From: [Clostridium] aerotolerans DSM 5434
GTDB taxonomy: Bacteria; Bacillota; Clostridia; Lachnospirales; Lachnospiraceae
Assembly: GCF_000687555.1 (NCBI RefSeq)
Contig: NZ_JHWJ01000009.1
Location: 1 to 64,000 of the forward strand
Length of the DNA stretch: 64,000 bases
Direction of reading: 5' to 3'
Part shown: positions 32,771-42,591 of the stretch, in pieces
How positions within the stretch are numbered: position 1 is the first letter of the stretch
Layout of the letters: the number at the start of each line of letters is the position of its first letter
Notes under the pieces: generated by a model
Seen by the model: only the letters and a program-made list of their open reading frames with translations
Told to the model about the DNA's origin: nothing
Databases searched by the model: none
Translations under genes and position numbers: made by a program

Positions 32771-35700
32771 TTGCAGATCTTAATGGAAAAAATTAATTTT
32801 AATATAAATTCACCGTTTCTTCCGGTGGCTTTAGTAATACTGAGTTTGTTCATCTGCTTTATTTTATTTATGCTCTATTACCGGTTCTATCATTTTGATA
32901 AAAAAGTATGTTTTCCCTCCTGCTTTCAGGTAACAGGAGATAAGCCGGGACCGGGGGAATGGGAGAAGCAGATGCTTGAACTGGCTAACGGGCACAGCCA
33001 GGTCCGTTTAACCGGAAACAGTTTTGTTTTAAACGATTATAATCAGGCTGCTTATAAAAAACTGAATCGAATCAGAGACAGAATTTCTGCTCTGTCTCCA
33101 GGCATCATTTCCCTGATTCCAGCTGCACGCTGGCTCTATGATAATTTCCAGTTAATGTACCGGGAGATGAAAAAAGTACGTACTTCCGGAACCAGCTATG
33201 CCGTGCTGCCAATTCTAAAGGCAAAAGAATACCATAATTTCCCCCGGATCTATCTTGTAGCAAAAAAGATGGTGGCTCTTTCCGGCGGGCATATAAGTGA
33301 AGAAAACATCTCAGTCATGTTAAATGCCTATCAGCAAAAGGTTGCGCTTACGGATAAGGAGATCTGGGTTTTACCGGAAATGCTGGGCTTTTGCATTCTG
33401 GAAGAAATCATTGCAGTTGCGGATGAAATTCTTCATATGATCGATGTGAAATCTAAGGCAGAAAAATTTCTCACAGAAAATCTGGAACGAAAACAGGGAT
33501 CTGCTGATTTATCAGCGCTGCTTTGTAAAACAGAGGATAACTTAAAGCATAACTATTCCTTTCATGCTCACGTGATCTATCTGATGAAAAATATGTCCTT
33601 TGATGAGGTTTCCATTCAGAAATATTTAAAATATCATTTTGCTTCAAAGGACAAACAGATGAAGACTTCTTCTGTATACCAGGAAGAAGGAAGAATACAA
33701 TCTTTTCTTGAAACAAATATCAGGACGTTAATCGTCAGCTTACGAGATATCAATGAAGTGGATGAGGAAAAGTTTTTTGAAACCTATTCTGCACTGGAAC
33801 AGATTTTATCCCAGGATCCGGCTGGTGTTTATTCAAATATGGATCTGGAATCCAGAGGAATGTACCGTGGAGTAATCGTTAAATTATCTCTCCGCTACCG
33901 GCTGCTGGAAGAAAAGATTGCCAAAGATTGCCTGGAGCTGGCGGTTCGGGGGCAGGAGGGTCTCCATTGTTCTCATCACGTGGGGGCCTATCTCCTGGGG
34001 AAGGGGTATCCCCTTTTAAAAGCAAAGGCATTGGAAAAACCAATTCCGCAAAAGACCAGAAAAAAATGGAATGCAGTAGGATTTCTTTATTTCTTATGCC
34101 TGATTCTCCTGTTTCTGGGACTGGAAGGCTGTTTGCTGTATCTGTTCAGGAATATTGGTGGTATCCGGTCTGCAGGAAGGTCTGTAATTATCGTTTTGAC
34201 GGCTATGCCGCTGTTAATGGGCATTTCCATGGAAATAATCAATTTCATTTTTACCAGAAGAATTACGGTGAGAAAGATACCGGCTCTTGACTATCTGGAA
34301 GAAATTCCGGAAGATGCAAGAACCTTTGTAGTCATGCCGGTTATTGTATCCTCAAAGGAGCAGGGACTTCAATATATGGAGCGTCTGCAAAAGCATTATC
34401 TTGCAAACCGGCAGACAAATCTTTTTTTTGCATTGCTCCTTGATTATGAAGACGCTAAGGATCAGTCCATGCCAAAGGATGATGGAATCCGAAGTGCCCT
34501 TGTGGAGCGGATGAAAGAGTTAAATGAGCTGTACCCGTCAAAGGACCAGCGCTTTTCCCTGTTTTTTCGCTGCCGTAAATGGAATCAGGCAGAGAACTGC
34601 TATATGGGCTGGGAGAGAAAACGAGGAAAACTGGAAGAGTTTAATGACCTTTTAGACGGGGCGGGAAAAGACAGTACCACATTTACAGACGTTTATTGTG
34701 ATGAAAATCTTCTTACCACCTTTCAATATGTGATTACACTGGATGCAGATACCAATCTGATTCGTGACAATGCATCAAAACTGGTGGGATTGATTGATCA
34801 TCCGTTAAACAGACCGGTTCTTGACCCGTCAGGCAGGAAGGTAGAAGAAGGCTATGTCATCATTCAGCCCTCCGTCAGAAATCATATTGCGGATAAGAAT
34901 GCAAGCTGGTTTACAAAAATATTTAGCGGAGAAACTGGACTTGCTCATTACGGAACTGTGATATCAGATATCTATCAGGATATCTTCAACCAGGGAATTT
35001 ATATCGGGAAAGGGATCTATGATAGGAAAGCCTTCCGTACAGTACTTCATAACAAGGTACCGGAAAACAGGATTCTCAGCCATGACCTTTTTGAAAGTTG
35101 TTATGCCAGAACGGCTTTTTCCAGTACAGCCAGGATTATGGATAATTTCCCAAACAGCGTTTTGTCATTTACAAAAAGAGAGCACCGCTGGCTGCGAGGA
35201 GACTGGCAGCTGGTACCTTGGCTGTTTGTGAGGAAAACTGCAGATGGCAGTAGCCTAAGTCCTCTATCCAGGTGGAAAATTTTTGACAACTTAAGAAGAA
35301 GCCTGGTTCCGTTCAGTAAAACCTTGTTTATACTCTTTAACTTTTTGTGGCTGCCAGATGCATATTATCTTTGGCTGCCCCTTGTTTTCTTTAATGATCT
35401 GTTTAATCTGATTATTTTATTATTGGCCGTGATCACTCAAAAACTTATCCGGCCAAAGCTTGCGTTTGTGTATAAAGGATTTTTAAAAGAACTGTCTGTG
35501 ATGTTTGTCAGAGCATTTCTGGAATTTACAATCATGCCTTACCGTGCTTATATGGCGCTGGATGCAATTATCAGAACTTTGTACCGGTTAATGATCAGTA
35601 AAAAAAATTTGCTCTGCTGGAATACCGCCGAATCCGTGGATGCCTCTGTGACTAATACCAGAAAAGGTTATTTCCTTACGATGTGGAGTTCTCTTCTCCC

Positions 35701-38575
35701 GGCATTTTGCCTTTTATTACTTTTGTTATCTGGCAATCTGTCCCTGGCAGGAATGTGTCTGGCAGCGATTGTCATGGCAGACTGGTTTCTGGCTTTTGAA
35801 GCTGCTTACCGGATCAGCCAGCAAAAAATCATACACCATCAAAAAGATCAGGCGGAGAATCAGGAATTTCTCATGGATACCGCCCGCAGAACCTGGCAGT
35901 TTTTTAAGGATTTTTCCACAAAGGAGACGAACTGGCTCTGTCCGGATAACTATAAAGCCTCAAAAGCTGAAAAGATCAGTGATAAGACATCTCCCACCAA
36001 TATCGGGCTTCAGTTTCTGTCAATTCTTTCAGCCATGGATCTTGGATTTGAGACGTTAAACTCCACAGTGGGAGCAATTGAAAACCTCATGGAGACCGTG
36101 CAGAAGATGGAGAAATGGAAGGGACACCTCTATAACTGGTATCACATTGAAACATTGGAGGTGCTTAACCCTGCCTATATATCAACGGTAGACAGCGGAA
36201 ATTTCTGGGGACATATGATCGCACTGAAAAATGGTCTCTTAGAGCAGCTTGACAAGCCAGTAAGCCCGGATGAGATGCTGACAGCCCGAATCAGAACCCT
36301 ATGCAGTAAAATAGACAGCATGTTGGCAAATGTGGATTTTCGATTTTTATTTGATGAGAAGAGAATGCTGTTTCATATCGGATATCATGTATCCTCACAT
36401 ACCTTAGACGATGGCTGCTACGACCTGATGGCATCGGAATCATCACTTACAAGTCTGCTTGCCGTGGCGATGGGAGAAGTACCGTTAAAACACTGGTATA
36501 AACTGGGAAGGCCGTTAACGGTAGTAAAGGGTATTCCATGTTTCGTATCCTGGAGCGGTACCATGTTCGAGTATCTGATGCCTAATCTTGTGTTGAAGGA
36601 ATATGAAGGCTCTGTCTATGAACAGACTATAAAAGCAGCAGTGCTCCAGCAGATGAAGTATGCCAAAGAAGCAGAAATCCCCTGGGGAATATCAGAATCT
36701 CAATATTACCGTTTTGATTTAAATGCCAATTACCAGTATAAAGCATTCGGCGTTCCAAAGATAAGGCTTCAGCCGGTTCGTAAGGATTCTCTGGTAGTGG
36801 CACCTTATGCAACAATACTGGCACTTAATACAGCAGAAAAGGAATGTATCAGCAATTTAAAGAGGCTGAAAGAATTGGGTGCTTACGGTAAATATGGTTT
36901 CTATGAATCCATTGATTTTGATGTGCCCAGTTCCGTGGATTTAAAACCTTACTGTATTGTGAAATCCTATATGGCCCATCATCAGGGCATGAATCTGGCA
37001 GCGATTAATAATTACCTGAATGAAGGGATTCTAAAAGAACGGTTTCACGCGGAAATGATGATAAAGGCAACGGAAGTTCTGCTGGAAGAAAAACGCCAGT
37101 CTTATTTGATTTCCATTGCAAAACAGGGGTATACCATAAAAATCGGAAAACCACTTTTTACAGAAGACCGTTACAATAACCGGTATATCAATCGTACAGG
37201 TTTAACCACACCCATTGTAAATTATTTTTCAAACGGGAAGTATTCTCTTTTGATTACCTCAGACGGGGATGGGTTCAGTCAATACGAGGACCGCATGCTT
37301 TACCGCTGGAGATCCGATGTCTATGCAAATACAGGGAACTATATCTATATCAAGGACAAGAATCAGAGTAAATACTGGAGTGCTGCCTACCACCCAACCC
37401 GGATCGAGCCGGAAGAGTATCACGTGATTTTCAGCCCCCACCAGGCGGAATTTAAACGAAAGGATGGGGACATTTCCACTCATATGATAGTCAGCCTGAA
37501 TGCAGATCGCAATTTTGAGATTCGAAAAGTCACATTGACCAATCATGGAAATGAGGAAAAGCAGCTGGAGGTGACCAGCTATATGGAAGTAGTAGACGAT
37601 ACTCATATGGCAGAAATCAGCCATCCGGCGTTTAATAAACTCTTTCTTGAAAGCGAGTATGTGAAAGAACAGAATATTTTCCTGGCCAAAAGACGTCAAA
37701 AGAATGAGGCCGACAATCCTTACGTCATGCATATGGTAAAAACTGATGAAAAAGTGTGCAAAAAGGTTGAATTTGAAAATGACAGAAAACGATTTATCGG
37801 CAGAAACAATACGCTGGAAAATCCGGATTGTGTAGTAAACAGCATTGCCTTTTTTAATGATCCTGGTTTTTGCAACGATCCCATTATGAGCATTCGGGTA
37901 CAGATCTGTATCGGTGCAGGTGAATCAGCCAGTTTGACTTTTATTACCGGTGTATGCAGCGGGAGAGAAGAGGCAGTAAAAATTGCAGAGGAATTAAATG
38001 TAAGTTACCGGATTGATGATCTTTTGGAGAAATTCCGGCTTCAAAGCAATCTGGAGTTAAAGTACCTGGAGATTACGAAAACACAGCTTAACTCCTTTCA
38101 GGATATGATCAGCCCTATATTTTATCCTTGTAGTATTTTCCGGGGACCTCATGAAAACATCCGGAGAAATTTTAAAAATCAGAGCTTCTTATGGAAATTT
38201 GGTATTTCCGGAGACAATCCCATTCTGCTTTTTGTAGCCCGGTCCATGGAAGAAGAGCGGATCATCAAGGATGTATTAAAGGCATACGAATATTTAAGAG
38301 TAAATCTTGTGATGGTAGATCTGGTTATCCTGGTGGATTCCAAATATGGTTATCTTCAGGAGGTGGATCAGTTAATCAATGATCTGACCAGTTCTCTGCG
38401 TATCTATGATACCGGAAGCGGTAAGACCAGCTTCTTTACCCTGCATACGTATGAGCTTCTGCCGGCAGAGATTGATTTGCTGTATACGGTTGCCCGGGTG
38501 GTATTTTCAGAGAAAACAGGTATTTATTTTACAAAACGGAAAGAAAATCAATTGGAGCTGCTGGAGGAATATTAG
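32771..38575 (+). CDS. Cyclic beta-1,2-glucan synthase, GT84 and cyclisation part
   Basis: This 1934-residue membrane protein has one N-terminal membrane segment (about 15-37), more near 436-496 and a cluster at about 853-1006. Between them lies a GT84 glycosyltransferase with LDADTNL (near 655), HDLFE, and REHRWLRGDWQ (near 802). The region about 1035-1460, with YMAHHQGMNLAAINNYL near 1401, matches the cyclising GH189 domain of CGS/NdvB proteins, followed by a beta-sandwich region. Full CGS proteins are about 2800 residues and end in a GH94 domain; here that domain is the separate next gene. It would make cyclic beta-1,2-glucan from UDP-glucose. The start is TTG at 32771, ten bases after AAGGAGG; an ATG at 32783 is possible. 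Confidence 0.87.
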   Translation: MQILMEKINFNINSPFLPVALVILSLFICFILFMLYYRFYHFDKKVCFPSCFQVTGDKPGPGEWEKQMLELANGHSQVRLTGNSFVLNDYNQAAYKKLNRIRDRISALSPGIISLIPAARWLYDNFQLMYREMKKVRTSGTSYAVLPILKAKEYHNFPRIYLVAKKMVALSGGHISEENISVMLNAYQQKVALTDKEIWVLPEMLGFCILEEIIAVADEILHMIDVKSKAEKFLTENLERKQGSADLSALLCKTEDNLKHNYSFHAHVIYLMKNMSFDEVSIQKYLKYHFASKDKQMKTSSVYQEEGRIQSFLETNIRTLIVSLRDINEVDEEKFFETYSALEQILSQDPAGVYSNMDLESRGMYRGVIVKLSLRYRLLEEKIAKDCLELAVRGQEGLHCSHHVGAYLLGKGYPLLKAKALEKPIPQKTRKKWNAVGFLYFLCLILLFLGLEGCLLYLFRNIGGIRSAGRSVIIVLTAMPLLMGISMEIINFIFTRRITVRKIPALDYLEEIPEDARTFVVMPVIVSSKEQGLQYMERLQKHYLANRQTNLFFALLLDYEDAKDQSMPKDDGIRSALVERMKELNELYPSKDQRFSLFFRCRKWNQAENCYMGWERKRGKLEEFNDLLDGAGKDSTTFTDVYCDENLLTTFQYVITLDADTNLIRDNASKLVGLIDHPLNRPVLDPSGRKVEEGYVIIQPSVRNHIADKNASWFTKIFSGETGLAHYGTVISDIYQDIFNQGIYIGKGIYDRKAFRTVLHNKVPENRILSHDLFESCYARTAFSSTARIMDNFPNSVLSFTKREHRWLRGDWQLVPWLFVRKTADGSSLSPLSRWKIFDNLRRSLVPFSKTLFILFNFLWLPDAYYLWLPLVFFNDLFNLIILLLAVITQKLIRPKLAFVYKGFLKELSVMFVRAFLEFTIMPYRAYMALDAIIRTLYRLMISKKNLLCWNTAESVDASVTNTRKGYFLTMWSSLLPAFCLLLLLLSGNLSLAGMCLAAIVMADWFLAFEAAYRISQQKIIHHQKDQAENQEFLMDTARRTWQFFKDFSTKETNWLCPDNYKASKAEKISDKTSPTNIGLQFLSILSAMDLGFETLNSTVGAIENLMETVQKMEKWKGHLYNWYHIETLEVLNPAYISTVDSGNFWGHMIALKNGLLEQLDKPVSPDEMLTARIRTLCSKIDSMLANVDFRFLFDEKRMLFHIGYHVSSHTLDDGCYDLMASESSLTSLLAVAMGEVPLKHWYKLGRPLTVVKGIPCFVSWSGTMFEYLMPNLVLKEYEGSVYEQTIKAAVLQQMKYAKEAEIPWGISESQYYRFDLNANYQYKAFGVPKIRLQPVRKDSLVVAPYATILALNTAEKECISNLKRLKELGAYGKYGFYESIDFDVPSSVDLKPYCIVKSYMAHHQGMNLAAINNYLNEGILKERFHAEMMIKATEVLLEEKRQSYLISIAKQGYTIKIGKPLFTEDRYNNRYINRTGLTTPIVNYFSNGKYSLLITSDGDGFSQYEDRMLYRWRSDVYANTGNYIYIKDKNQSKYWSAAYHPTRIEPEEYHVIFSPHQAEFKRKDGDISTHMIVSLNADRNFEIRKVTLTNHGNEEKQLEVTSYMEVVDDTHMAEISHPAFNKLFLESEYVKEQNIFLAKRRQKNEADNPYVMHMVKTDEKVCKKVEFENDRKRFIGRNNTLENPDCVVNSIAFFNDPGFCNDPIMSIRVQICIGAGESASLTFITGVCSGREEAVKIAEELNVSYRIDDLLEKFRLQSNLELKYLEITKTQLNSFQDMISPIFYPCSIFRGPHENIRRNFKNQSFLWKFGISGDNPILLFVARSMEEERIIKDVLKAYEYLRVNLVMVDLVILVDSKYGYLQEVDQLINDLTSSLRIYDTGSGKTSFFTLHTYELLPAEIDLLYTVARVVFSEKTGIYFTKRKENQLELLEEY

Positions 38576-38580
38576 GACTT

Positions 38581-40974
38581 ATGGAGAATTATGAGTTTTT
38601 TAATGGCTTTGGAGGATTTGTCTGTGATGGCAGAGAATATGAAATTCTGCTGGACGGAAATAACAGGCCGCCGGCACCCTGGATTAATGTGATCTCAAAC
38701 AAGGACTTTGGTTTCCAGATATCGGAGTCGGGGGCAGGCTTTACCTGGAGCATTAACAGCCGGGAGAATAAGCTTACACCCTGGTCCAACGACCCGGTCA
38801 GTGACAGGGCGGGTGAGGCAATCTATATTATGGATGAAATTACCGGAGAGGTAATGACACCTATGTCTCTGGGAAGATCTGACAGAGGCATATACCGGGT
38901 AAGGCATGGGTTTGGATACAGCCGGTTCCTTCATGAGGAATCAATGGTTGAGCAGGAGCTGACTGTATTTTGCCCACTTCATGAATCATTAAAACTATGG
39001 AACTTAACCCTTAAGAATCAGTCGGATAAAGTGAAGTATTTAAGCCTTACCTATTATGTAGAATGGGTGCTGGGAACCCAGAGAGAGCAGACCGATCCCT
39101 ATATTCTCACCTCCTATGACAATGAACATGAATATTTGTACGCAAAAAACATTTACACCATGAACTTTCAAAACAACTATGCCTACCTGTTTTCCAATGA
39201 GACAATTGTGGGTTATACCGGAGACAGACAGGAGTTTCTGGGACAAAAGGGCAGTATCAGAGAACCAAGGGGAGCAGAAGTCAAGCTTACCTGCAATACA
39301 GGAGTGTGTTATGACTCCTGTGGCGCAATACAGGTATCCATAGCACTTCAGCCTCAGGAAAGTAAAACGGTGGTATTTGGACTGGGCCAGAGCAGCAGCT
39401 TAAATGAGATTAATCAGATCAGAAACAGATTCAGGGATGTGACTGCGTCAGAAAAAGAACTGGAAGAAGTCAGAGCCCACTGGGACAAATTATTAGGAAC
39501 CATTCAGGTAAAGACAAAGGACCGGGCAGTTGATATCCTGGTTAACGGCTGGCTGCTCTATCAGACATTATCCTGCCGGATTCAGGCAAGAGCAGGATTT
39601 TATCAATGCGGTGGAGCTTATGGATACCGGGACCAGCTTCAGGATACCCTTTCTCTGCTTTTTACCGATCCGGGTATTTTGCGCAGTCAGATTCTCATAG
39701 CCTGCAGCAGACAGTTTGAGGAAGGAGATGTCCAGCATTGGTGGCATCCTCCCATGGGAATCGGGGTAAGGACACGAATTACCGATGACTTGCTCTGGCT
39801 GCCTTATTGTACTGCTGCTTATATTCAAAACACTGGAGATTATTCAATTTTAAAGGAAACAGTGCCTTACATTAAAGGTCCGGTACTCAAGGAAGGGCAG
39901 CACGATGTCATGTTTACTCCTGAAGTGTCCCAGCAATCCGGAAGCGTCTATGAACATTGCAAAAAGACCATTGACCGGACATTTTTCGGAGAGCATGGAC
40001 TTCCCCTTATGGGCGGAGGCGACTGGAATGATGGTATGAATGAGGTGGGAATACAGGGAAAGGGCGAAAGCGTATGGCTTGCCTGGTTTTTATATACCGT
40101 ATTAGGGGATTTTATTCCTTTATGCAAGCAGGAAGGGGAAGAGGCCTACGGACAGGAGCTGGAGCAGAAACGGGAAACTCTGCTGCAAAGCATTGAAGAA
40201 CATGCCTGGGATGGGGAATGGTATCTGCGGGCCTTTTATGACGATGGCTCGAAACTTGGATCAAAGGTAAATGATGAATGCAGAATTGATTCCATCAGTC
40301 AGTCCTGGAGTGTAATCTCAAAAGGAGCCCGCAAAGACCGTGCCAGGACCTCAATGCAGTCGGCATGGCGTTATCTGGTACGGGAAGAGGATGCCCTTTC
40401 TTTACTTCTTGCACCTCCTTTTCATAAAACAAATAAAAATCCGGGCTATATCAAAAATTATATTCCAGGCATCCGGGAAAATGGAGGTCAGTATACTCAT
40501 GCAGCGGTGTGGCTTGCAATTGCAACAGCTATGGAGCATGATTATGACATGGCACAGACCCTGTTCACCATTCTTAATCCCATTTATATTACACAGAAAA
40601 AGAAAGAAGTTCTTCGTTACGAAAAAGAACCTTATGTAATGACAGCTGATATCTCATTAAGCCCGCCTTATACCGGAAGGGGCGGCTGGAGCTGGTATAC
40701 TGGTTCCGCAGGCTGGATGTATCAGGGGCTGTTAAACTGGTTTCTGGGGATACGAAAAGAAGGGAATGAACTGGTGATTGATCCGGCAACGCCTGTAGAT
40801 TTCGGAGATTTTACCATTGAATATAAATATGGCAGCTCTTATTACGAAATCAGGGTCGAGAGCAGGAGCAAGGGGAAACTGACAACGGAATCCATTATTT
40901 TAGACGATAGGCCGATTCAGGGGAACAGAATTGTACTGGAAGATGATGGAGAAAAGCATCATATTATAGTATGA
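38581..40974 (+). CDS. GH94 glycoside phosphorylase, the separated C-terminal part of cyclic glucan synthase
   Basis: This 797-residue protein has an N-terminal beta-sandwich (GFGGFVCDGREYEI, PAPWINVISN, SRENKLTPWSNDPVSD) and an (alpha/alpha)6 barrel with CGGAYGYRDQLQD, HWWHPP and the catalytic Asp in GGGDWNDGMN. It has no membrane segment. In CGS/NdvB this domain shortens the glucan chain by phosphorolysis and so sets ring size. The ATG is five bases after the previous stop, in a different frame, with GGAGGA well placed at 38562-38567, so it looks like a true separate gene. It could also act as a free beta-1,2-oligoglucan phosphorylase. Confidence 0.87.
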   Translation: MENYEFFNGFGGFVCDGREYEILLDGNNRPPAPWINVISNKDFGFQISESGAGFTWSINSRENKLTPWSNDPVSDRAGEAIYIMDEITGEVMTPMSLGRSDRGIYRVRHGFGYSRFLHEESMVEQELTVFCPLHESLKLWNLTLKNQSDKVKYLSLTYYVEWVLGTQREQTDPYILTSYDNEHEYLYAKNIYTMNFQNNYAYLFSNETIVGYTGDRQEFLGQKGSIREPRGAEVKLTCNTGVCYDSCGAIQVSIALQPQESKTVVFGLGQSSSLNEINQIRNRFRDVTASEKELEEVRAHWDKLLGTIQVKTKDRAVDILVNGWLLYQTLSCRIQARAGFYQCGGAYGYRDQLQDTLSLLFTDPGILRSQILIACSRQFEEGDVQHWWHPPMGIGVRTRITDDLLWLPYCTAAYIQNTGDYSILKETVPYIKGPVLKEGQHDVMFTPEVSQQSGSVYEHCKKTIDRTFFGEHGLPLMGGGDWNDGMNEVGIQGKGESVWLAWFLYTVLGDFIPLCKQEGEEAYGQELEQKRETLLQSIEEHAWDGEWYLRAFYDDGSKLGSKVNDECRIDSISQSWSVISKGARKDRARTSMQSAWRYLVREEDALSLLLAPPFHKTNKNPGYIKNYIPGIRENGGQYTHAAVWLAIATAMEHDYDMAQTLFTILNPIYITQKKKEVLRYEKEPYVMTADISLSPPYTGRGGWSWYTGSAGWMYQGLLNWFLGIRKEGNELVIDPATPVDFGDFTIEYKYGSSYYEIRVESRSKGKLTTESIILDDRPIQGNRIVLEDDGEKHHIIV

Positions 40975-41010
40975 TTAAAAAGGCAGTTAATAGGAAGAAA
41001 GGCAAATTTC

Positions 41011-41646
41011 ATGTCAGACAAAGAATATAGGAAAGAGCAGTTTCTTAAGATAGATGAGCACCTGCTCCATGATAACTGTCCATCCGAATATCTGGAAGAA
41101 ATTAGCGGGGAACCGTGGTTTTCTGAGTATCCGTTTTCCATGCTGTTAAAACTAAAGGACACACCCCAGTCAAAACGCCACCATCCGGAAGGCAGTGTGT
41201 GGGCTCATACGATGATGGTGGTAAATGAAGCAGCAAAGCGGAAACGGGAGAGCAAATCGGAACGAACCCTGATGTGGGCAGCGCTGCTTCATGATATTGG
41301 CAAACCGGGGACCACAAAAATCAAGAGAGAAAAAATTACCTCCTATAATCATGATTTTGAGGGAGAACAGCTGACAGAAGATTTTTTGTCCTGTTTTACT
41401 GGTGACGTTTGCTGGATTACTTCTGTGGCAAAGCTGGTCAAGTATCATATGCACATTTTGTATGTTACGGAAAAACTTCCATTTGGAGATGCCGGTAAAA
41501 TGAAACGGGAGACGGATGTGAATGAAGTTGCCCTGCTGGGGCTTTGTGACCGCATTGGCAGGGGAAATAGTGATCCGGATTATGAAAAGGAAGTAATAAG
41601 AAAATTTAAGAAAATAATTTGTCTACAGCATGAGACAGACTCTTAA
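41011..41646 (+). CDS. HD-domain metal-dependent phosphohydrolase
   Basis: This 211-residue protein has the HD motif set: the first His in SVWAHTMMVV, HDIGKPGTT for the central HD pair, and later KYHMHIL. The family cleaves phosphomono- or diesters such as nucleotides; some members act on tRNA ends or signalling nucleotides. It follows the glucan synthase genes by 36 bases, with AAGAAAGG before the ATG, so it may share their transcript. The substrate is unknown. Its 3' end overlaps the convergent apbE gene by four bases. Confidence 0.8.
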   Translation: MSDKEYRKEQFLKIDEHLLHDNCPSEYLEEISGEPWFSEYPFSMLLKLKDTPQSKRHHPEGSVWAHTMMVVNEAAKRKRESKSERTLMWAALLHDIGKPGTTKIKREKITSYNHDFEGEQLTEDFLSCFTGDVCWITSVAKLVKYHMHILYVTEKLPFGDAGKMKRETDVNEVALLGLCDRIGRGNSDPDYEKEVIRKFKKIICLQHETDS

Positions 41647-42590
41647 GAGTCTGTCTTTTGGAATGGATATATTTTTCCCATAAGATTATCGGTACAGGCC
41701 AGATGTCCGTCTTTTGTTATCACAATAGCGCCCAAATCCTTCCGTTCATTGACCATGTGGATGATAGAGATCGCATCGTATCCAAACAATTTTGTCGTGT
41801 AGATGTCACAGTCCAGAGAGGTATCTGCAATGATTGTGACAGAAGCGATATCGCTTTTTATGGGATAACCTGTTTTGCTGTCAAATATATGGTGGTATTT
41901 GCTGCCTTCCTTTTCAAGCACTCTTTCGTATATGCCTGACGTTACAACGGATTGGTCTTTTACTTTAACTATGGCGGCCGCATTTCCTCTTGGCAAAAAC
42001 GGATTTTGAATTCCTACGTTCCACTCGTCCTCATGGGACGGGGATTCTCCAAAAACAAGAACATTGCCTCCCATATCCACCTTAGCAGAGACAGCTCCTT
42101 TTTTCTGAAAGAAATCCATGACTTTATCCGCAAAATATCCCTTTGCAATTCCTCCAAGGTCTATTTCCATACCATCCTTTAAGAAATATACGGTTTTAGC
42201 TTCATCGTCCAGTTGTATATTGTCAGGATTTAACAGTTCCAGCACATTCTCAATGGCTTCTTGTTCAGGTACATGCGCTTCGGCAAAACCGATTCTCCAT
42301 AGCTTTATCAATGGGCCGATAGCAATATTTAAAAAAGAACCTTCACAAAGACTATGCTTTTTTCCTATTTTTATCAGCTCATAAAGCTCTTCATCCACCT
42401 TTTGCGGAGCGAATGCAGCTCTTTTTTTCAACATGGAAAGCTGGGAGTCCTCACGATTGGCACTAAAGACTTCGTTATAATGAATCAACATGTCCTCAGC
42501 TTTTTTTAACAGAATCTCAGAATTGTTTCCCTTAACATAGAGGGAGATTTTAGTGCCCATAAGATATATTATTTTTGTATGTTCAGTCAT
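41643..42590 (-). CDS. apbE: FAD:protein FMN transferase ApbE
   Basis: This 315-residue protein links FMN by a phosphoester bond to Thr or Ser in target proteins, using FAD as donor. Family motifs are MGTKISLYV at the N-terminus, DLGGIAKGYFADKV near residue 150, VDMGGNVLVFG near 180, and SVVTSGIYERVLEKEG. No lipoprotein signal is present, so it acts in the cytoplasm. The start overlaps the end of the LysR gene region (stop and ATG one base apart) after TAGGAGA, so it shares that transcript. The divergent gene at 44318 encodes a protein with an FMN-attachment motif, its likely target. Confidence 0.9.
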   Translation of the reverse strand: MTEHTKIIYLMGTKISLYVKGNNSEILLKKAEDMLIHYNEVFSANREDSQLSMLKKRAAFAPQKVDEELYELIKIGKKHSLCEGSFLNIAIGPLIKLWRIGFAEAHVPEQEAIENVLELLNPDNIQLDDEAKTVYFLKDGMEIDLGGIAKGYFADKVMDFFQKKGAVSAKVDMGGNVLVFGESPSHEDEWNVGIQNPFLPRGNAAAIVKVKDQSVVTSGIYERVLEKEGSKYHHIFDSKTGYPIKSDIASVTIIADTSLDCDIYTTKLFGYDAISIIHMVNERKDLGAIVITKDGHLACTDNLMGKIYPFQKTDS

Positions 42591-42591
42591 T

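Noticed and set aside
38560-38585. Sequencing frameshift splitting a single glucan synthase gene
   Set aside because: A well-placed GGAGGA site and ATG start the second frame at a natural domain boundary, so two genes are preferred, although reads would be needed to be certain.
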